Assembly (NCBI RefSeq): GCF_000430545.1
Contig: NZ_KE387163.1
Location: 830,440 to 894,439 of the forward strand
Source: Tenacibaculum ovolyticum DSM 18103
GTDB lineage: Bacteria > Bacteroidota > Bacteroidia > Flavobacteriales > Flavobacteriaceae
DNA: 64,000 bases
Direction: 5' to 3'
The notes beneath the pieces are model-generated. The model had not been told where the DNA came from, searched no databases, and saw nothing but the letters and a program-made list of their open reading frames with translations. The position numbers and the translations under genes are program-made. How positions within the stretch are numbered: the first letter of the stretch is position 1; every line of letters begins with the position of its first letter. This document shows positions 44,827-55,129 of the stretch, in pieces.

Positions 44827-45453
44827 CTATTTTTGCTCACATTGTTTTAATACTTTTTCTGCTCTCTTTAGCATGAATTTAGGATAAAACTTTATTGTTA
44901 TTTTTTCTTTCTTACCTAACTCAATTGCCTTTTTTATATCATTGCAAAATGGAGCGGTAGACTGTCCAAAAAAACGAGCTGCTCCAATATCTGCCTCTGC
45001 TTTACTTAAAATAACTCTTGGGTTATTGGGTGCTAACTTAAAAGATTTTGAATACAATCCTTTATTTTTCATAGACATAGACATCCCATATTTTTGCCCA
45101 TCAAAAGCCATATAAGCCGTATTTAGCAACGCTTGTGTTATTAAAATTTCTGGATTATCTGGTGAAACAATCATTGCCTTATCTAAAAACTCTTGAGCCT
45201 TATTTAATTTAGCTTTTAAAACAACTTCTTCTTTTACACCAAAACTTCCAATAATTTCAATAGTTGCTGTATAATAAGAAGGCAACCAATTATCATTCTC
45301 TGCCTTTGATATACGTTCAAATAATTGACCTGCTTCTTTATTTTTGTTTGCTCCCCATAACTCAAAAGCTTTCGACATTCCTTTTTCATACTGACTCTGT
45401 GCAGATAAACTTACCGTAAAAACCAATATTATTAAAGTGCTTATTATTTTCAT
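44827..45453 (-). CDS. Hypothetical secreted TPR-like protein
   Basis: 208 residues, signal peptide 1-19 (ending SAQ). The rest is mainly helical and reads like two to three TPR-type hairpins (YEKGMSKAFELWGANKNKEAGQLFERISK, LNKAQEFLDKAMIVSPDNPEILITQALLN, KSFKLAPNNPRVILSKAEA). No enzymatic motif. It is downstream of the DUF2141 gene with a 1-bp gap, so both are likely one transcript. Confidence 0.75.
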   Translation of the reverse strand: MKIISTLIILVFTVSLSAQSQYEKGMSKAFELWGANKNKEAGQLFERISKAENDNWLPSYYTATIEIIGSFGVKEEVVLKAKLNKAQEFLDKAMIVSPDNPEILITQALLNTAYMAFDGQKYGMSMSMKNKGLYSKSFKLAPNNPRVILSKAEADIGAARFFGQSTAPFCNDIKKAIELGKKEKITIKFYPKFMLKRAEKVLKQCEQK

Positions 45454-45454
45454 C

Positions 45455-45874
45455 TTATTTTATATTTATATTTAATTTTATATCTTTTAATACCTTAAAC
45501 TTTGCGTCCTTATATTTTGGTGGTCCCATAAAGCCTTTAGCATTATTAGACATACCTGTTGGCTCCTTAGGAATTCCTAAAAAATTAGTATCCATTTTTT
45601 TATTATCATTAATATCATGAAAAACCGAGACAGCATATACTCCAGCTGAAATATCTTTTAAAACTACTATCGCCTTTTTATTAACTATTTTTACAATAGT
45701 TCCATTTAGAGGCTTTTTTAAAAAAGTATCTTCTGTATTATAAAGAGCTACAAACAAACTCCCTTTATTTGATTTAATCCCTTCAAACTCTAAAGTAATT
45801 GTATGTTTTTCTTGAGCTATACTATTTATAATACCACTTAAAAATAGTATCATTATTAAAATACTTCTTTGCAT
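45455..45874 (-). CDS. Secreted DUF2141 protein
   Basis: 139 residues, signal peptide 1-21. DUF2141 is recognised by KGSLFVALYNTEDTFLKKP, YAVSVFHDINDNKKMDTNFLGIPKEPTGMSNNAKGFMGPPKYKDAKF. The role of the family is unknown. It precedes a TPR-like secreted protein. Confidence 0.88.
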   Translation of the reverse strand: MQRSILIMILFLSGIINSIAQEKHTITLEFEGIKSNKGSLFVALYNTEDTFLKKPLNGTIVKIVNKKAIVVLKDISAGVYAVSVFHDINDNKKMDTNFLGIPKEPTGMSNNAKGFMGPPKYKDAKFKVLKDIKLNINIK

Positions 45875-46312
45875 TTCTTTTTGTTTTTAATTAATAGTTC
45901 AAATATCTTAACTTTTCTTATTGTTTTATAAAAATTGAGACTGAGTTGTTGTTTTTTATTACTGAACTGTTTAACAACTTCTTTTTTCTTCGTAGAGGCA
46001 ACAGATACATTTTTTGTTTTTTTATAGACGAAATTGAGAATAATCCTCAATGAGAAAATAATTTTCTTTTCAAAAAACATCACTTGATTTTTTAATTTCT
46101 GTTTTTTTTATTGGTAAAACTTTCAAATTAATTAGCTATTAAAATCAAATACAAAAACAACATCACGCATCACAAGGAAACAAAACACTCAAAAACAATA
46201 GATTAACAATAATATAGTATCTATTTAAGATAAATTACGCATTACCAATATTTCATAAAAATTATAATTTTACAAAAGATTTAATTAATTAAAATTACAA
46301 ACTCCTTCAATT
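45875..46312. other. Intergenic region upstream of the M43 protease
   Basis: 438 bp between divergent genes. One small hairpin, ATTGAG-AATAATC-CTCAAT (46033-46051). No promoter box matching the consensus was recognised. A 75-codon frame here is judged spurious. Confidence 0.45.
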
Positions 46313-49300
46313 ATGAAAAAAATTAACTTTTTAATTGCGTTTTTCACACTATCAGTATTTTACAGTTACTCACAATCTGAACATGCTTGTAAAGCCAGTG
46401 AACAGAACGAAATTTATTTTAAAAAACACCCAGAATCTAAAATTGAACATCAAAAATTTAACTTATTTACAAAAAAACATGCAAATAATAAACTAAGTCA
46501 AAAAGCAGCAGCTGCTACTTATACAATACCAGTTGTATTTCATATCTATGGAGATGTACAACATGGAAAAACAGTTACAACAGATAAAATTAAAGTTGCT
46601 TTACAAAAATTAAACGACGACTTTCAAGGTTTAAACCCTGACTTTAATAGTGTTGATTCTTATTTTAACGCTAGAAAAAGTACACTTAACATTGAATTTA
46701 AATTAGCAAAATTAGATCCTTATGGAAACTGTACAGAAGGTGTTGTTTATTATCCTGAAAAATCTGGTTACGGTAATGGTGGAGGTTATGATTCTCAAAT
46801 AGCAAATGATGCTTGGGATAACTACAAATACATGAACGTATATATTCAAGGTGATTTATACAATGATGGTGCATCAACAAACTCTGGTGTTGCATGGTAT
46901 CCAAACACATCTATGTCTAATAGTAATACCGCCAGGGTTGTTTATAACGGACAATACTTACATGGAAATACAGGTGATGAATTTGCCTCAATTTTAACTC
47001 ATGAATTTGGACACTATTTAAACCTTATACATACGTTTGAAGGAGGATGTACTTACCCTAACGATGAAGTTACCGATACACCTGCTGAAGATGGATCAAT
47101 TACAGGTACAAGCTGTGCTCCTAGTACAAATTGTGAAGGAAATTACATTAATTACGAAAATTACATGGGATACAATGGTGCTAGATTTGGCTGTTACAAA
47201 ATGTTTACATCTGGACAGACTAATAGAATGTTAGCTGCCTTACAACATCCTGCTCGTCAAACATTATGGCAATCACAAAACTTAATTGACACAGGTGTTA
47301 ATAACTCTGGTGCTGCATTAAGTATAGACAACGCTATTGTAAAAGAACTTATAGCTAACAATGGTTCATTTAACCAATCTGCTACTATAACAGTTTCTGG
47401 TGCAAATTTTGCGTCATCATCTGCAACCTTGGTTTCTGGAACAGATTATTCATTAAGTTTACCACAAGGATTATCAGCAACAGTACAAACAACATCATAC
47501 ACTACTGCTAACATAACAATTACGGGTACTGCGAACAATCATTTAACTTCAAACAATCTGGTTGCTAATTTAACTTTTAACAATTCAGCTATTGGTGCAA
47601 ACCAAAGTTTATCATGCGCCTCTGTAGGATTAAATTTTAAATTTTACGATCCTTTTGAAATAATTTATGAAAACATTGCTGATGCATCTGCAGGTACAGG
47701 AGCAACTTGGAAATGGTTTTCTCTTACTAAAATAAATGGAGATGGAGCTTATGGTGCATGGCAATATACTGGCACTCATTTAAAGTTAGAAACATACGGT
47801 AAAAAATTAGTTACATCTTCTGCTACCAGAAACATTACTTTACTTAACAACAACCAACTAATTTCTACTAGTAGCAATTTTACAGCACCAGGCGCATACC
47901 CAGATCAATTAGATTTAAGAACCTTAAGCCATACGACTTGGGATGGACAAACTGGTTATATTGGTTTTTCTGCTGTTCATAATAACGAACCTATCCATGG
48001 TTGGATGAAGGCTAGTGTTACCTCTGACGGAAGTGGTATGACTATATATGAATATGCTTTTTCAACAAAGCCAAATGGTGATATACGAGCAGGGCAAACA
48101 ATAATTGACAATAACCCTACTCCTGTTAACGCTCCATCTAATTTAACCAGTACCTCTAATTCCTCATCTGAAATAGTATTAAATTGGTCAGATAATTCAT
48201 CTAATGAAGATGGTTTCTCTATTGAAAAAACGAGTGCTAATGGTAGTTTTTCTGTAATTGCCACTACAGCAGCCAACGCTACTACTTATACTAATACAGG
48301 TTTAACTGCTAGTACAGCATACTCTTACAGAGTTCGTGCTTTCTCAGGAAATACAAATTCAAGTTATTCTAATACCACAACAGCAACAACAAGTGCTGAT
48401 ACTGGTGGAGGAAACTACTGTACTATTACAGGTAGCAATACTTACGAATACATACAAAATGTAACTATTGATAGTTTTTCTAACACTTCTGGAGTGGATG
48501 CTAATGGTTACGGAGATCATACCTCTCAAACAGTTAATTTAACTCCTGGAAATGCAACTAGTGTTAGTTTAACACCTGGTTTTTCAGGTTCTGCTTATAC
48601 TGAACATTGGGCTATTTTTATTGACTATAATAAAAATAACTCATTTGAACCTTCTGAAAGAGTTGTAGATGGTCTTTCTGGTAACGGAGTTGTTTCTGGT
48701 AACTTTACTGTTGATAATGCTGCTTCTGGTACTACAAGAATGCGTGTAATTATGAAATATTATAGCTCACCTACTGATGCGTGTACAGTTATAGGTGATG
48801 GTGAAGCTGAAGATTATACCGTTTCATTTTCTGGAAGTGGAAACGAACCTACACCTACATTACCAACACCTGAAAATATTGGTGACTCTGGAGTATATAA
48901 TACAGGTTTTTATGCTTCTTGGAATACCGTTTCTGGAGCAACAGATTACGAGGTTCAACTTCTTAAAAACGGAAATTGGGTAACAGAAGGTACTTCTACT
49001 ACTTATTATCTTTGGGTATCGAAACAAAATTCTGATACGAATTACACATTTAGAGTTAGAGCAAAAAACTCGACTGAAAATAGTGCATGGAGTAATCAAC
49101 TAAGTATTTCGCTTCCTGTAGCAGGTCCTACTGCTTCATTAACATCTACATTACTTCAACTATCTGTATTTCCAAACCCTGCTACAGATTATATTACCAT
49201 AAGAAGTACTACCAATGAAAATGTTTCTGCTCAATTATTTAATATCCAAGGAAAAAAAGTAGGAGAGTTTACAAATAAAAATAAATTTTCTGTACAACAC

Positions 49301-49375
49301 CTTACCAAAGGAATGTATATTTTAAAAATGAAAACTAAAAAAGAAAGTACTTTAAAAAAGCTTTTAATAAAATAA
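46313..49375 (+). CDS. M43-family zinc metalloprotease, secreted by T9SS
   Basis: 1020 residues. Signal peptide (1-20), propeptide to about 70, M43 (pappalysin-type) peptidase about 70-330. Its zinc site is H230-E231-F-G-H234-Y-L-N-L-I-H240, and the Met-turn is ENYMGYNG. An unassigned beta region (330-600), an Fn3 domain (about 605-697), a GEVED domain (about 700-825: WAIFIDYNKNNSFEPSERVVDG ... GEAEDYTV) and a second Fn3 (846-925) follow. A C-terminal T9SS sorting domain lies at about 949-1020 (LSVFPNPATDYITI ... GMYILKM). It is exported and anchored or released at the cell surface, probably to digest proteins. Confidence 0.9.
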   Translation: MKKINFLIAFFTLSVFYSYSQSEHACKASEQNEIYFKKHPESKIEHQKFNLFTKKHANNKLSQKAAAATYTIPVVFHIYGDVQHGKTVTTDKIKVALQKLNDDFQGLNPDFNSVDSYFNARKSTLNIEFKLAKLDPYGNCTEGVVYYPEKSGYGNGGGYDSQIANDAWDNYKYMNVYIQGDLYNDGASTNSGVAWYPNTSMSNSNTARVVYNGQYLHGNTGDEFASILTHEFGHYLNLIHTFEGGCTYPNDEVTDTPAEDGSITGTSCAPSTNCEGNYINYENYMGYNGARFGCYKMFTSGQTNRMLAALQHPARQTLWQSQNLIDTGVNNSGAALSIDNAIVKELIANNGSFNQSATITVSGANFASSSATLVSGTDYSLSLPQGLSATVQTTSYTTANITITGTANNHLTSNNLVANLTFNNSAIGANQSLSCASVGLNFKFYDPFEIIYENIADASAGTGATWKWFSLTKINGDGAYGAWQYTGTHLKLETYGKKLVTSSATRNITLLNNNQLISTSSNFTAPGAYPDQLDLRTLSHTTWDGQTGYIGFSAVHNNEPIHGWMKASVTSDGSGMTIYEYAFSTKPNGDIRAGQTIIDNNPTPVNAPSNLTSTSNSSSEIVLNWSDNSSNEDGFSIEKTSANGSFSVIATTAANATTYTNTGLTASTAYSYRVRAFSGNTNSSYSNTTTATTSADTGGGNYCTITGSNTYEYIQNVTIDSFSNTSGVDANGYGDHTSQTVNLTPGNATSVSLTPGFSGSAYTEHWAIFIDYNKNNSFEPSERVVDGLSGNGVVSGNFTVDNAASGTTRMRVIMKYYSSPTDACTVIGDGEAEDYTVSFSGSGNEPTPTLPTPENIGDSGVYNTGFYASWNTVSGATDYEVQLLKNGNWVTEGTSTTYYLWVSKQNSDTNYTFRVRAKNSTENSAWSNQLSISLPVAGPTASLTSTLLQLSVFPNPATDYITIRSTTNENVSAQLFNIQGKKVGEFTNKNKFSVQHLTKGMYILKMKTKKESTLKKLLIK

Positions 49376-49399
49376 TTCGATTTTTCATTAACTAGTTCT

Positions 49400-49430
49400 A
49401 AAAGCCATCTGAATTCAGATGGCTTTTTTT
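49400..49430 (+). terminator. Terminator of the M43 protease gene
   Basis: AAGCCATCTGAATTCAGATGGCTT with a T8 run. Convergent with the TonB receptor gene, so it may serve both. Confidence 0.9.
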
Positions 49431-49455
49431 CTTAAAAATCACTTTCATAATACCG

Positions 49456-51612
49456 TTATAAATTGTTTAATTGATTATCTTTTTTATTATCACTAATTGT
49501 CCAAAAGAAACCAACAAAAAAGAATCTATCTACATTAGGAATTATCGCTTGTCTATCAAAAACACCATTCATGTTTGGAGTATTTTTATAGTTATAACCA
49601 GATACATTTTGAGTACCAAAAACATTGTTAACTGAAAAATATAATATTTTTTGTTGACTGATTAAATATGCCCAATTTACACTTACTGAATTATAATTTT
49701 TTGTTTTATTATTTAAAAATCCTACTTCATTCGGGTTCGTATAATTTCTACCTGATGCAAAATTATAACTAAAACCTAATTGGCTTTTCCAGTCTTCAAC
49801 CCAATGTTTTGCTACAATAGATAAATTATGTGCCGATGCAAAATTTGGAGTAGCCTTTGTTGGATAATTTTTATAATCTCTTTCGGTATCTAAGAAGGAA
49901 TAAGAAACCCAATAATCAGTATTTTTAATGCTCTTATTATCTCTCCAAAAAACATCTACTCCTTTTGCAAACCCCTCTCCTAAATTTGAATAGTTAGATG
50001 TTGGCAAAGATAAATTAGTATCATATTTCACTAAGTCTTGATACTTTTTATAATACCCTTCAACTCTAAATATTTGTTTGTTTTTTACATATTGGTAATT
50101 TGCAATAAAATGTGATGTGTTTTCAGCTTTAAAATTAGTATTAAACTTTAAATAATCATTTTTAGGGTTTTGATAAAAACGACCATAAGCTAATGAGAAT
50201 TGAGTATTTTTCCCTGACTTATATGCTATAGATGCTCTAGGGGAAATGGTAAAATCATTCAACAATTCAGAATACTCTCCACGTATACCAACTTTTGATG
50301 CTAATTTTTTAGAAAAGAATATATCTGCTTCTACATAACTTCCTAAAATATTATTATCGAAACCATAATCAACAGTATTATTTACAATACTTTTATAATT
50401 TTCTTTAAAATCTGTTATAAAATACTCAGCACCAAAATTTAATTTAAATCTATTAGAAAAACGTTTTTTCATTGCTATTTTAAAATGCGCAGAATTTTCA
50501 TCATCTGTAACTTCAGTATCTAAAACCTTAATATCAGAATGATCATTAGTAAAACTCATTCCGGTTGCTACCTTCCAACCATCTCCAAAACTATTTTTAT
50601 AAGAACTATTAAAATATAAATTTCTATTTTTCATCCCAAAACGAAATCCATCTACATGATTAATATCTTCTTGTACCAAGTCAAAATCTGTATAACTGAA
50701 CGCTCCATACACCTTTAATAAAGATTCATTTTTAAACTTAAAACGATATACAGCTTCTCCACTTAATGCTTGTACTGGTTTATTCCATTTATTTCTATCT
50801 GGAAATGCAGATTGATAAGGAGCTAAATTTATATACGACGCATTTACACTTAAAGAATTTTTACCAAACACTTGCGTATTACCAACACCTAAACCAACTG
50901 TCATAAATGCTAAATCTGTTTTTTCTTCAATAACTTCATCATTTGTATTTAACAATAATACACTCGATAAAGCCTGTCCATATTCTGCTGAATAACCACC
51001 AGTAGAAAATGTAATTCCTTTGAATAAAAAAGGAGAAAATCGTCCACGTGTTGGAATATTTCTAGCTGATGGTGAATAAGGTGTAAAAACTCGAATACCA
51101 TCTACAAAAATTTGTGTTTCTTCTGCATCTCCTCCACGAACAAAAAGACGCCCATCTTCATTAACTGTTGAAGTTCCTGGTAAAGTTTGTAATGCCCCTA
51201 CAAAATCACCTAATGCACTTGCTGTTGTTACCACATCTAATGGTTTTAAAGCAGTAACCTTAGCATTATCACCTGCTTCAAAAGTTCCAGCATTTATAGT
51301 TACCGCATCTAATGTATTTACATCATCTCTTAATTTTATTTTTAAATTCTTTAATAAAGAAACATCTGTACTTTTAAAAAATGTCTCGAAAGAAATAAAA
51401 GAAATTAGTAACGTTTGTGTTCCTTTTTCTGATGTTGAAAAAGAAAAATTTCCTTTATCATCTGTTGATGTTCCATCATAAGTTCCTTCTAAATATACAT
51501 TTGCTCCTTCAATGGGAGTTCCTTTTTTATCAGTTACGTTTCCTGAGACTATTGTTTGTCCAAAGAAATAGCTTTGAAAAAATATGCATAAGATAAATAG
51601 TAATTGTTTCAT
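49456..51612 (-). CDS. TonB-dependent outer membrane receptor
   Basis: 718 residues, signal peptide 1-18. N-terminal carboxypeptidase-like domain (about 20-100: VSGNVTDKKGTPIEGANVYLEGTYDGTSTDDKGNFSF), plug (about 115-220: GGDAEETQIFVDGIRVFTPYS, GGYSAEYGQALSSVLLL), then a 22-strand barrel. It imports a large or scarce compound driven by TonB. No SusD partner is beside it, so the substrate is not inferable. Confidence 0.9.
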   Translation of the reverse strand: MKQLLFILCIFFQSYFFGQTIVSGNVTDKKGTPIEGANVYLEGTYDGTSTDDKGNFSFSTSEKGTQTLLISFISFETFFKSTDVSLLKNLKIKLRDDVNTLDAVTINAGTFEAGDNAKVTALKPLDVVTTASALGDFVGALQTLPGTSTVNEDGRLFVRGGDAEETQIFVDGIRVFTPYSPSARNIPTRGRFSPFLFKGITFSTGGYSAEYGQALSSVLLLNTNDEVIEEKTDLAFMTVGLGVGNTQVFGKNSLSVNASYINLAPYQSAFPDRNKWNKPVQALSGEAVYRFKFKNESLLKVYGAFSYTDFDLVQEDINHVDGFRFGMKNRNLYFNSSYKNSFGDGWKVATGMSFTNDHSDIKVLDTEVTDDENSAHFKIAMKKRFSNRFKLNFGAEYFITDFKENYKSIVNNTVDYGFDNNILGSYVEADIFFSKKLASKVGIRGEYSELLNDFTISPRASIAYKSGKNTQFSLAYGRFYQNPKNDYLKFNTNFKAENTSHFIANYQYVKNKQIFRVEGYYKKYQDLVKYDTNLSLPTSNYSNLGEGFAKGVDVFWRDNKSIKNTDYWVSYSFLDTERDYKNYPTKATPNFASAHNLSIVAKHWVEDWKSQLGFSYNFASGRNYTNPNEVGFLNNKTKNYNSVSVNWAYLISQQKILYFSVNNVFGTQNVSGYNYKNTPNMNGVFDRQAIIPNVDRFFFVGFFWTISDNKKDNQLNNL

Positions 51613-51838
51613 TGTTTTGTTATTTGATAGTACAAATTTGCTCTATTTGTAAAACTTTACATAAAAAGACAAACCCAACTGTTTAAAATTAATGACGAAC
51701 TGTTTTTTAACAAAACTAAAAGAGATCACTTTTCTACACTTAACAAATCTTGCTCATACCTTTTCAAATCTTGCTGAATTTTCAAATCAAAAAAGCATAG
51801 TTTATATGATAAAATTGTATTTTTACGTAGTCTAAAAA

Positions 51839-52492
51839 ATGATAATGTCACACGATTTAAGTAATCATAGAAAATCATACGAGAAACAGGAACTATTAAT
51901 AGAAAATTGTTCTGAAAACCCAATTGAACTTTTTAGAGACTGGTTTCTAACAGCCGATGATTCTGAAATGGTAGATGAAGCCAATGCAATGACTATTTCA
52001 TCAATAGGATTAGACGGTTTTCCTAAAAGTAGAATTGTTCTGTTGAAAAAATATACTTGGGAAGGTTTTATTTTTTATACTAATTATAATTCTGAGAAAG
52101 GAAAAGCTATTTTAAATAATAACAATGTATGTCTTTCTTTTTTCTGGGCTGGCCTAGAACAACAAATAATTATAAAAGGTAAAGCTGAAAAACTTGCAGA
52201 AAATTTATCTGATGGTTACTTTGAGTCTAGACCTGATGGAAGTAAATTAGGCGCTTGGGCTTCTAATCAAAGCGAAATTGTTACATCTCGAGAAGAACTT
52301 GATAATCAACTAAAAAAAACGGAAGAAAAATTTAAAGGAAAAGAAATTATACGTCCTAAACATTGGGGTGGTTTTATAATAAAGCCGATATCTATTGAGT
52401 TTTGGCAAGGACGCCCTAATAGAATGCACGACCGTATAAGATATACTTTGCAAAAAAATTTTTCTTGGAAACTTGACCGTTTAGCTCCATAG
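51839..52492 (+). CDS. pdxH: Pyridoxamine 5'-phosphate oxidase
   Basis: 217 residues if started at 51839; an ATG at 51845 is equally possible. The enzyme makes pyridoxal phosphate using FMN. Conserved features are RIVLLKKYTWEGFIFYTNYNSEKGKAI, the substrate-binding LSFFWAGLEQQI, SRPDGSKLGAWASNQS and the C-terminal FWQGRPNRMHDRIRYT. First gene of a short operon with the two following genes. Confidence 0.95.
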   Translation: MIMSHDLSNHRKSYEKQELLIENCSENPIELFRDWFLTADDSEMVDEANAMTISSIGLDGFPKSRIVLLKKYTWEGFIFYTNYNSEKGKAILNNNNVCLSFFWAGLEQQIIIKGKAEKLAENLSDGYFESRPDGSKLGAWASNQSEIVTSREELDNQLKKTEEKFKGKEIIRPKHWGGFIIKPISIEFWQGRPNRMHDRIRYTLQKNFSWKLDRLAP

Positions 52493-52522
52493 CTTTATAT
52501 TTACCTAGCTTTTAAAAATTAA

Positions 52523-53011
52523 ATGAAAACACTTTATATTGTTCGTCACGCAAAATCTTCTTGGAAGTATGAAAGCGTAGAAGACATTGACAGACCTCTA
52601 AAAGAGCGTGGTATAAAAGATGCACATCTTTTATCTAAACACTTAACTAAAGAAATTAAAAAACCTGATGTTTTTATTTCAAGTAGTGCTAATAGAGCTT
52701 TACATACTGCGGTTATCTTTTGTGAAAATTTTAAGTATCCACTCTCTAACCTAAAAATCAAACGACAACTCTATAGTTTTAGTGATGGTTATTTAGTAAA
52801 AACAGTAAAAGCTTTAGATGATAGTTTTGATAGCGCTATAATATTTAGTCACGATCATGGTATAAATAGTTTTGTTAATAAATTTGGAGACAAACCAATA
52901 GCTCATGTAGCTACATGCGGTGTAATTGGTATACAGTTTAAAGACAAACATTGGAAAAACATAAAAAAGGGAATAACTACTTTAGTCGAATTCCCTAAAA
53001 ATCATAGATAA
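52523..53011 (+). CDS. SixA-like histidine phosphatase
   Basis: 162 residues. The catalytic RHAK is at 8-11 (VRHAKSSW) and the second histidine is in IIFSHDHGINSF. SixA-type phosphatases remove phosphate from histidine phosphotransfer proteins, but small-molecule substrates are also known. It is spaced 30 bp from pdxH and 11 bp from the Ppx gene. Confidence 0.88.
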   Translation: MKTLYIVRHAKSSWKYESVEDIDRPLKERGIKDAHLLSKHLTKEIKKPDVFISSSANRALHTAVIFCENFKYPLSNLKIKRQLYSFSDGYLVKTVKALDDSFDSAIIFSHDHGINSFVNKFGDKPIAHVATCGVIGIQFKDKHWKNIKKGITTLVEFPKNHR

Positions 53012-53022
53012 ATCTATATATT

Positions 53023-53916
53023 TTGAAAATTAAAAAATACGGTGCTATAGATATAGGTTCTAATGCTGTAAGACTTTTAGTAGCGAATGTTATTGAAGAA
53101 AAAAATAAAGAACCTCAATTTAAAAAATCTTCATTAGTTAGAGTTCCTATTCGTTTAGGGGCTGATGCTTTTGTTTCAGGTATAATTTCTGAAGAAAATA
53201 TCAATCGAATGATTGATGCCATGGAAGCCTTTAAACTACTTATGAAAGTTCATGGTGTAGAAAAATATAAAGCGTGTGCAACTTCGGCAATGAGAGAAGC
53301 TGAAAACGGTGCTAAAGTTATAGATACTATTTTTAAAAAGACTGGAGTAGAAATTGACATTATTGATGGTAAAAAAGAAGCTGCCATTATATTTTCTACA
53401 GATTTAAATCAATTATTACAATCAGATTCTACCTACCTTTATGTTGATGTAGGTGGAGGTAGCACCGAGTTTACTTTATTTTCTAAAGGTAGAATTGTTA
53501 AATCAAAATCTTTTAAAATTGGTACAGTACGTTTAATCAATAATAAAAAGACAGAAAATAAAGCTATTTTTAAAGAAGTACAAGAGTGGATTGAAGAAAA
53601 CACAAAAAACTATAAGCGTATTTCTTTAATTGGTTCTGGCGGAAATATTAATAAAATATTTAAAATGTCGGGAAGAGATATGGGGAAACCAATCTCATAT
53701 ATATACTTAAATGCACAATATCAATTCTTAAAAAAAATGAGCTACAAAGATCGTATCTCTGAACTAAGTTTAAATCCTGATAGAGCTGATGTAATTGTTC
53801 CTGCAACCAAAATTTACCTTTCTGCAATGAAATGGAGTGGAGCAAGAAAAATATTTGTCCCTAAAATAGGGCTTTCAGACGGGATAATTAAAAGCCTATA
53901 CCTCAATAAATTATAA
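53023..53916 (+). CDS. Ppx/GppA phosphatase
   Basis: 297 residues. ASKHA fold with GAIDIGSNAVRLLV (phosphate 1) and YVDVGGGSTEFTLF (phosphate 2). It lacks the long C-terminal HD domain of E. coli Ppx/GppA, so it is the short form common in Bacteroidota. It degrades polyphosphate or pppGpp. Start is TTG at 53023. Third gene of the pdxH transcript. Confidence 0.92.
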   Translation: MKIKKYGAIDIGSNAVRLLVANVIEEKNKEPQFKKSSLVRVPIRLGADAFVSGIISEENINRMIDAMEAFKLLMKVHGVEKYKACATSAMREAENGAKVIDTIFKKTGVEIDIIDGKKEAAIIFSTDLNQLLQSDSTYLYVDVGGGSTEFTLFSKGRIVKSKSFKIGTVRLINNKKTENKAIFKEVQEWIEENTKNYKRISLIGSGGNINKIFKMSGRDMGKPISYIYLNAQYQFLKKMSYKDRISELSLNPDRADVIVPATKIYLSAMKWSGARKIFVPKIGLSDGIIKSLYLNKL

Positions 53917-53953
53917 ACATTAACATACTTTTAACATTTTCTATTTTTTTTCA

Positions 53954-53961
53954 TATATTTG
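53954..53961 (+). promoter_or_regulatory. -7 box of the OmpA-family gene
   Basis: TATATTTG fits TAnnTTTG, predicting a leader of about 67 nt before the ATG at 54035. Confidence 0.5.
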
Positions 53962-54034
53962 TTTAAATGTGACTTTCACACCCCATATGTGTCTTAACAT
54001 TAACTAAGTAATCACAAACAAATATTTAATTAAT

Positions 54035-55129
54035 ATGAAAAAATTATTATTAACTGGGGCGTTATTAGCATTTTATTTTACAGCTTCTGCGCAAGATTTA
54101 CCTACCAATGCTGAACCAGGTAAATGTTATGTACGTTGTAAAACACCTGAGGTTTGGAAAAATGAAGATGTAACCATCGAAATAGCTCCTGCTTACAAAA
54201 AAATTGTAACACACCCTGCAAAGTACAAAACTGTTACTGAAAGTGTAATTAGCAAAGATGCAGGTGAGAGTTTAGTAATCGTTCCTGCTGTGTGGGAAAA
54301 TAAAACTGTTACTTATAGAGCTAAAGATGATGCTAATAAATTAAGAATAATTAAAGCTACCTTTAGGCCAGATTCAGAAGTTATTGAAACAAAAGCTGCT
54401 TCTGCGCAATGGGAAATGAGTGAAAAAGCTCCTGATTGTGAATCTAGTGATCCTAATGATTGTAGATATTGGTGTTATGCACCTATTCCTGCAAAATTCG
54501 TAACTATTCCTCTTACCAAATTAAGCAATGATGCTTCTACGGAAAAAATAGCTGTACCCGGATACGAAAAAACATATACTAAAAGAGTAATGGTTACACC
54601 ACCTACTACTCGTACTGTTAAAATACCAGCTATATATAAAAACATTACTAAAACTGTTTTAGTAAAAGATGCTTGGGATGAAGTAATTACTATACCTGCA
54701 AAAAACAAAACAATAACTAAAGAGGTATTAGTATCTAAAGGAGGATTAACTACATGGAAAGAAGTTGAATGTAAATTACTAACATACAACCCACTACCAA
54801 TTAATTGGAACTTAGGAAGTGCTACGTTAACATCAACAGCAAAAAAATTAATTGATTCTAGATTATTACCAGTTGTAAAAGATGGAGTTCAGGTTGAATT
54901 AGCCTCTCATACAGATTCTAGAGGATCTAGAGCATCTAATCAAAACTTATCTGATAGAAGAGCTAAAGCTGTTGCTACTTACATGATTTCAAAAGGAGTT
55001 AACCCTAGTCAGATCGTAGCAAAAGGTTATGGTGAATCTAAACTTAAAAACAGGTGTTCTGACAAAGTTTCATGTACTGAAGCTGAACACTTAGTAAATA
55101 GAAGAACTGAATTTAGAGTTATAAATTAA
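54035..55129 (+). CDS. OmpA-family outer membrane protein
   Basis: 364 residues, signal peptide 1-19. Residues 30-250 hold repeated segments of the form K-T-V-T-x-x-V-x-x-K-D-A/W-x-x-x-V-I-V-x-P-A-x-x-K (KTVTESVISKDAG, KTVTYRAKDDAN, KNITKTVLVKDAWDEVITIPAK, KTITKEVLVSKGG). The OmpA domain (about 255-364) binds peptidoglycan (ASHTDSRGSRASNQNLSDRRAKAV). It probably tethers the outer membrane to the wall. Single gene. Confidence 0.92.
   Translation: MKKLLLTGALLAFYFTASAQDLPTNAEPGKCYVRCKTPEVWKNEDVTIEIAPAYKKIVTHPAKYKTVTESVISKDAGESLVIVPAVWENKTVTYRAKDDANKLRIIKATFRPDSEVIETKAASAQWEMSEKAPDCESSDPNDCRYWCYAPIPAKFVTIPLTKLSNDASTEKIAVPGYEKTYTKRVMVTPPTTRTVKIPAIYKNITKTVLVKDAWDEVITIPAKNKTITKEVLVSKGGLTTWKEVECKLLTYNPLPINWNLGSATLTSTAKKLIDSRLLPVVKDGVQVELASHTDSRGSRASNQNLSDRRAKAVATYMISKGVNPSQIVAKGYGESKLKNRCSDKVSCTEAEHLVNRRTEFRVIN

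Noticed and set aside
45856..46083. 75-codon open frame on the minus strand upstream of the DUF2141 gene
   Set aside because: It overlaps the start of the DUF2141 gene, is dominated by lysine and phenylalanine codons of AT-rich DNA, and shows no domain or start signal.
51726..51923. 65-codon minus-strand frame at the pdxH start
   Set aside because: It overlaps the pdxH coding start and lacks any recognisable feature.
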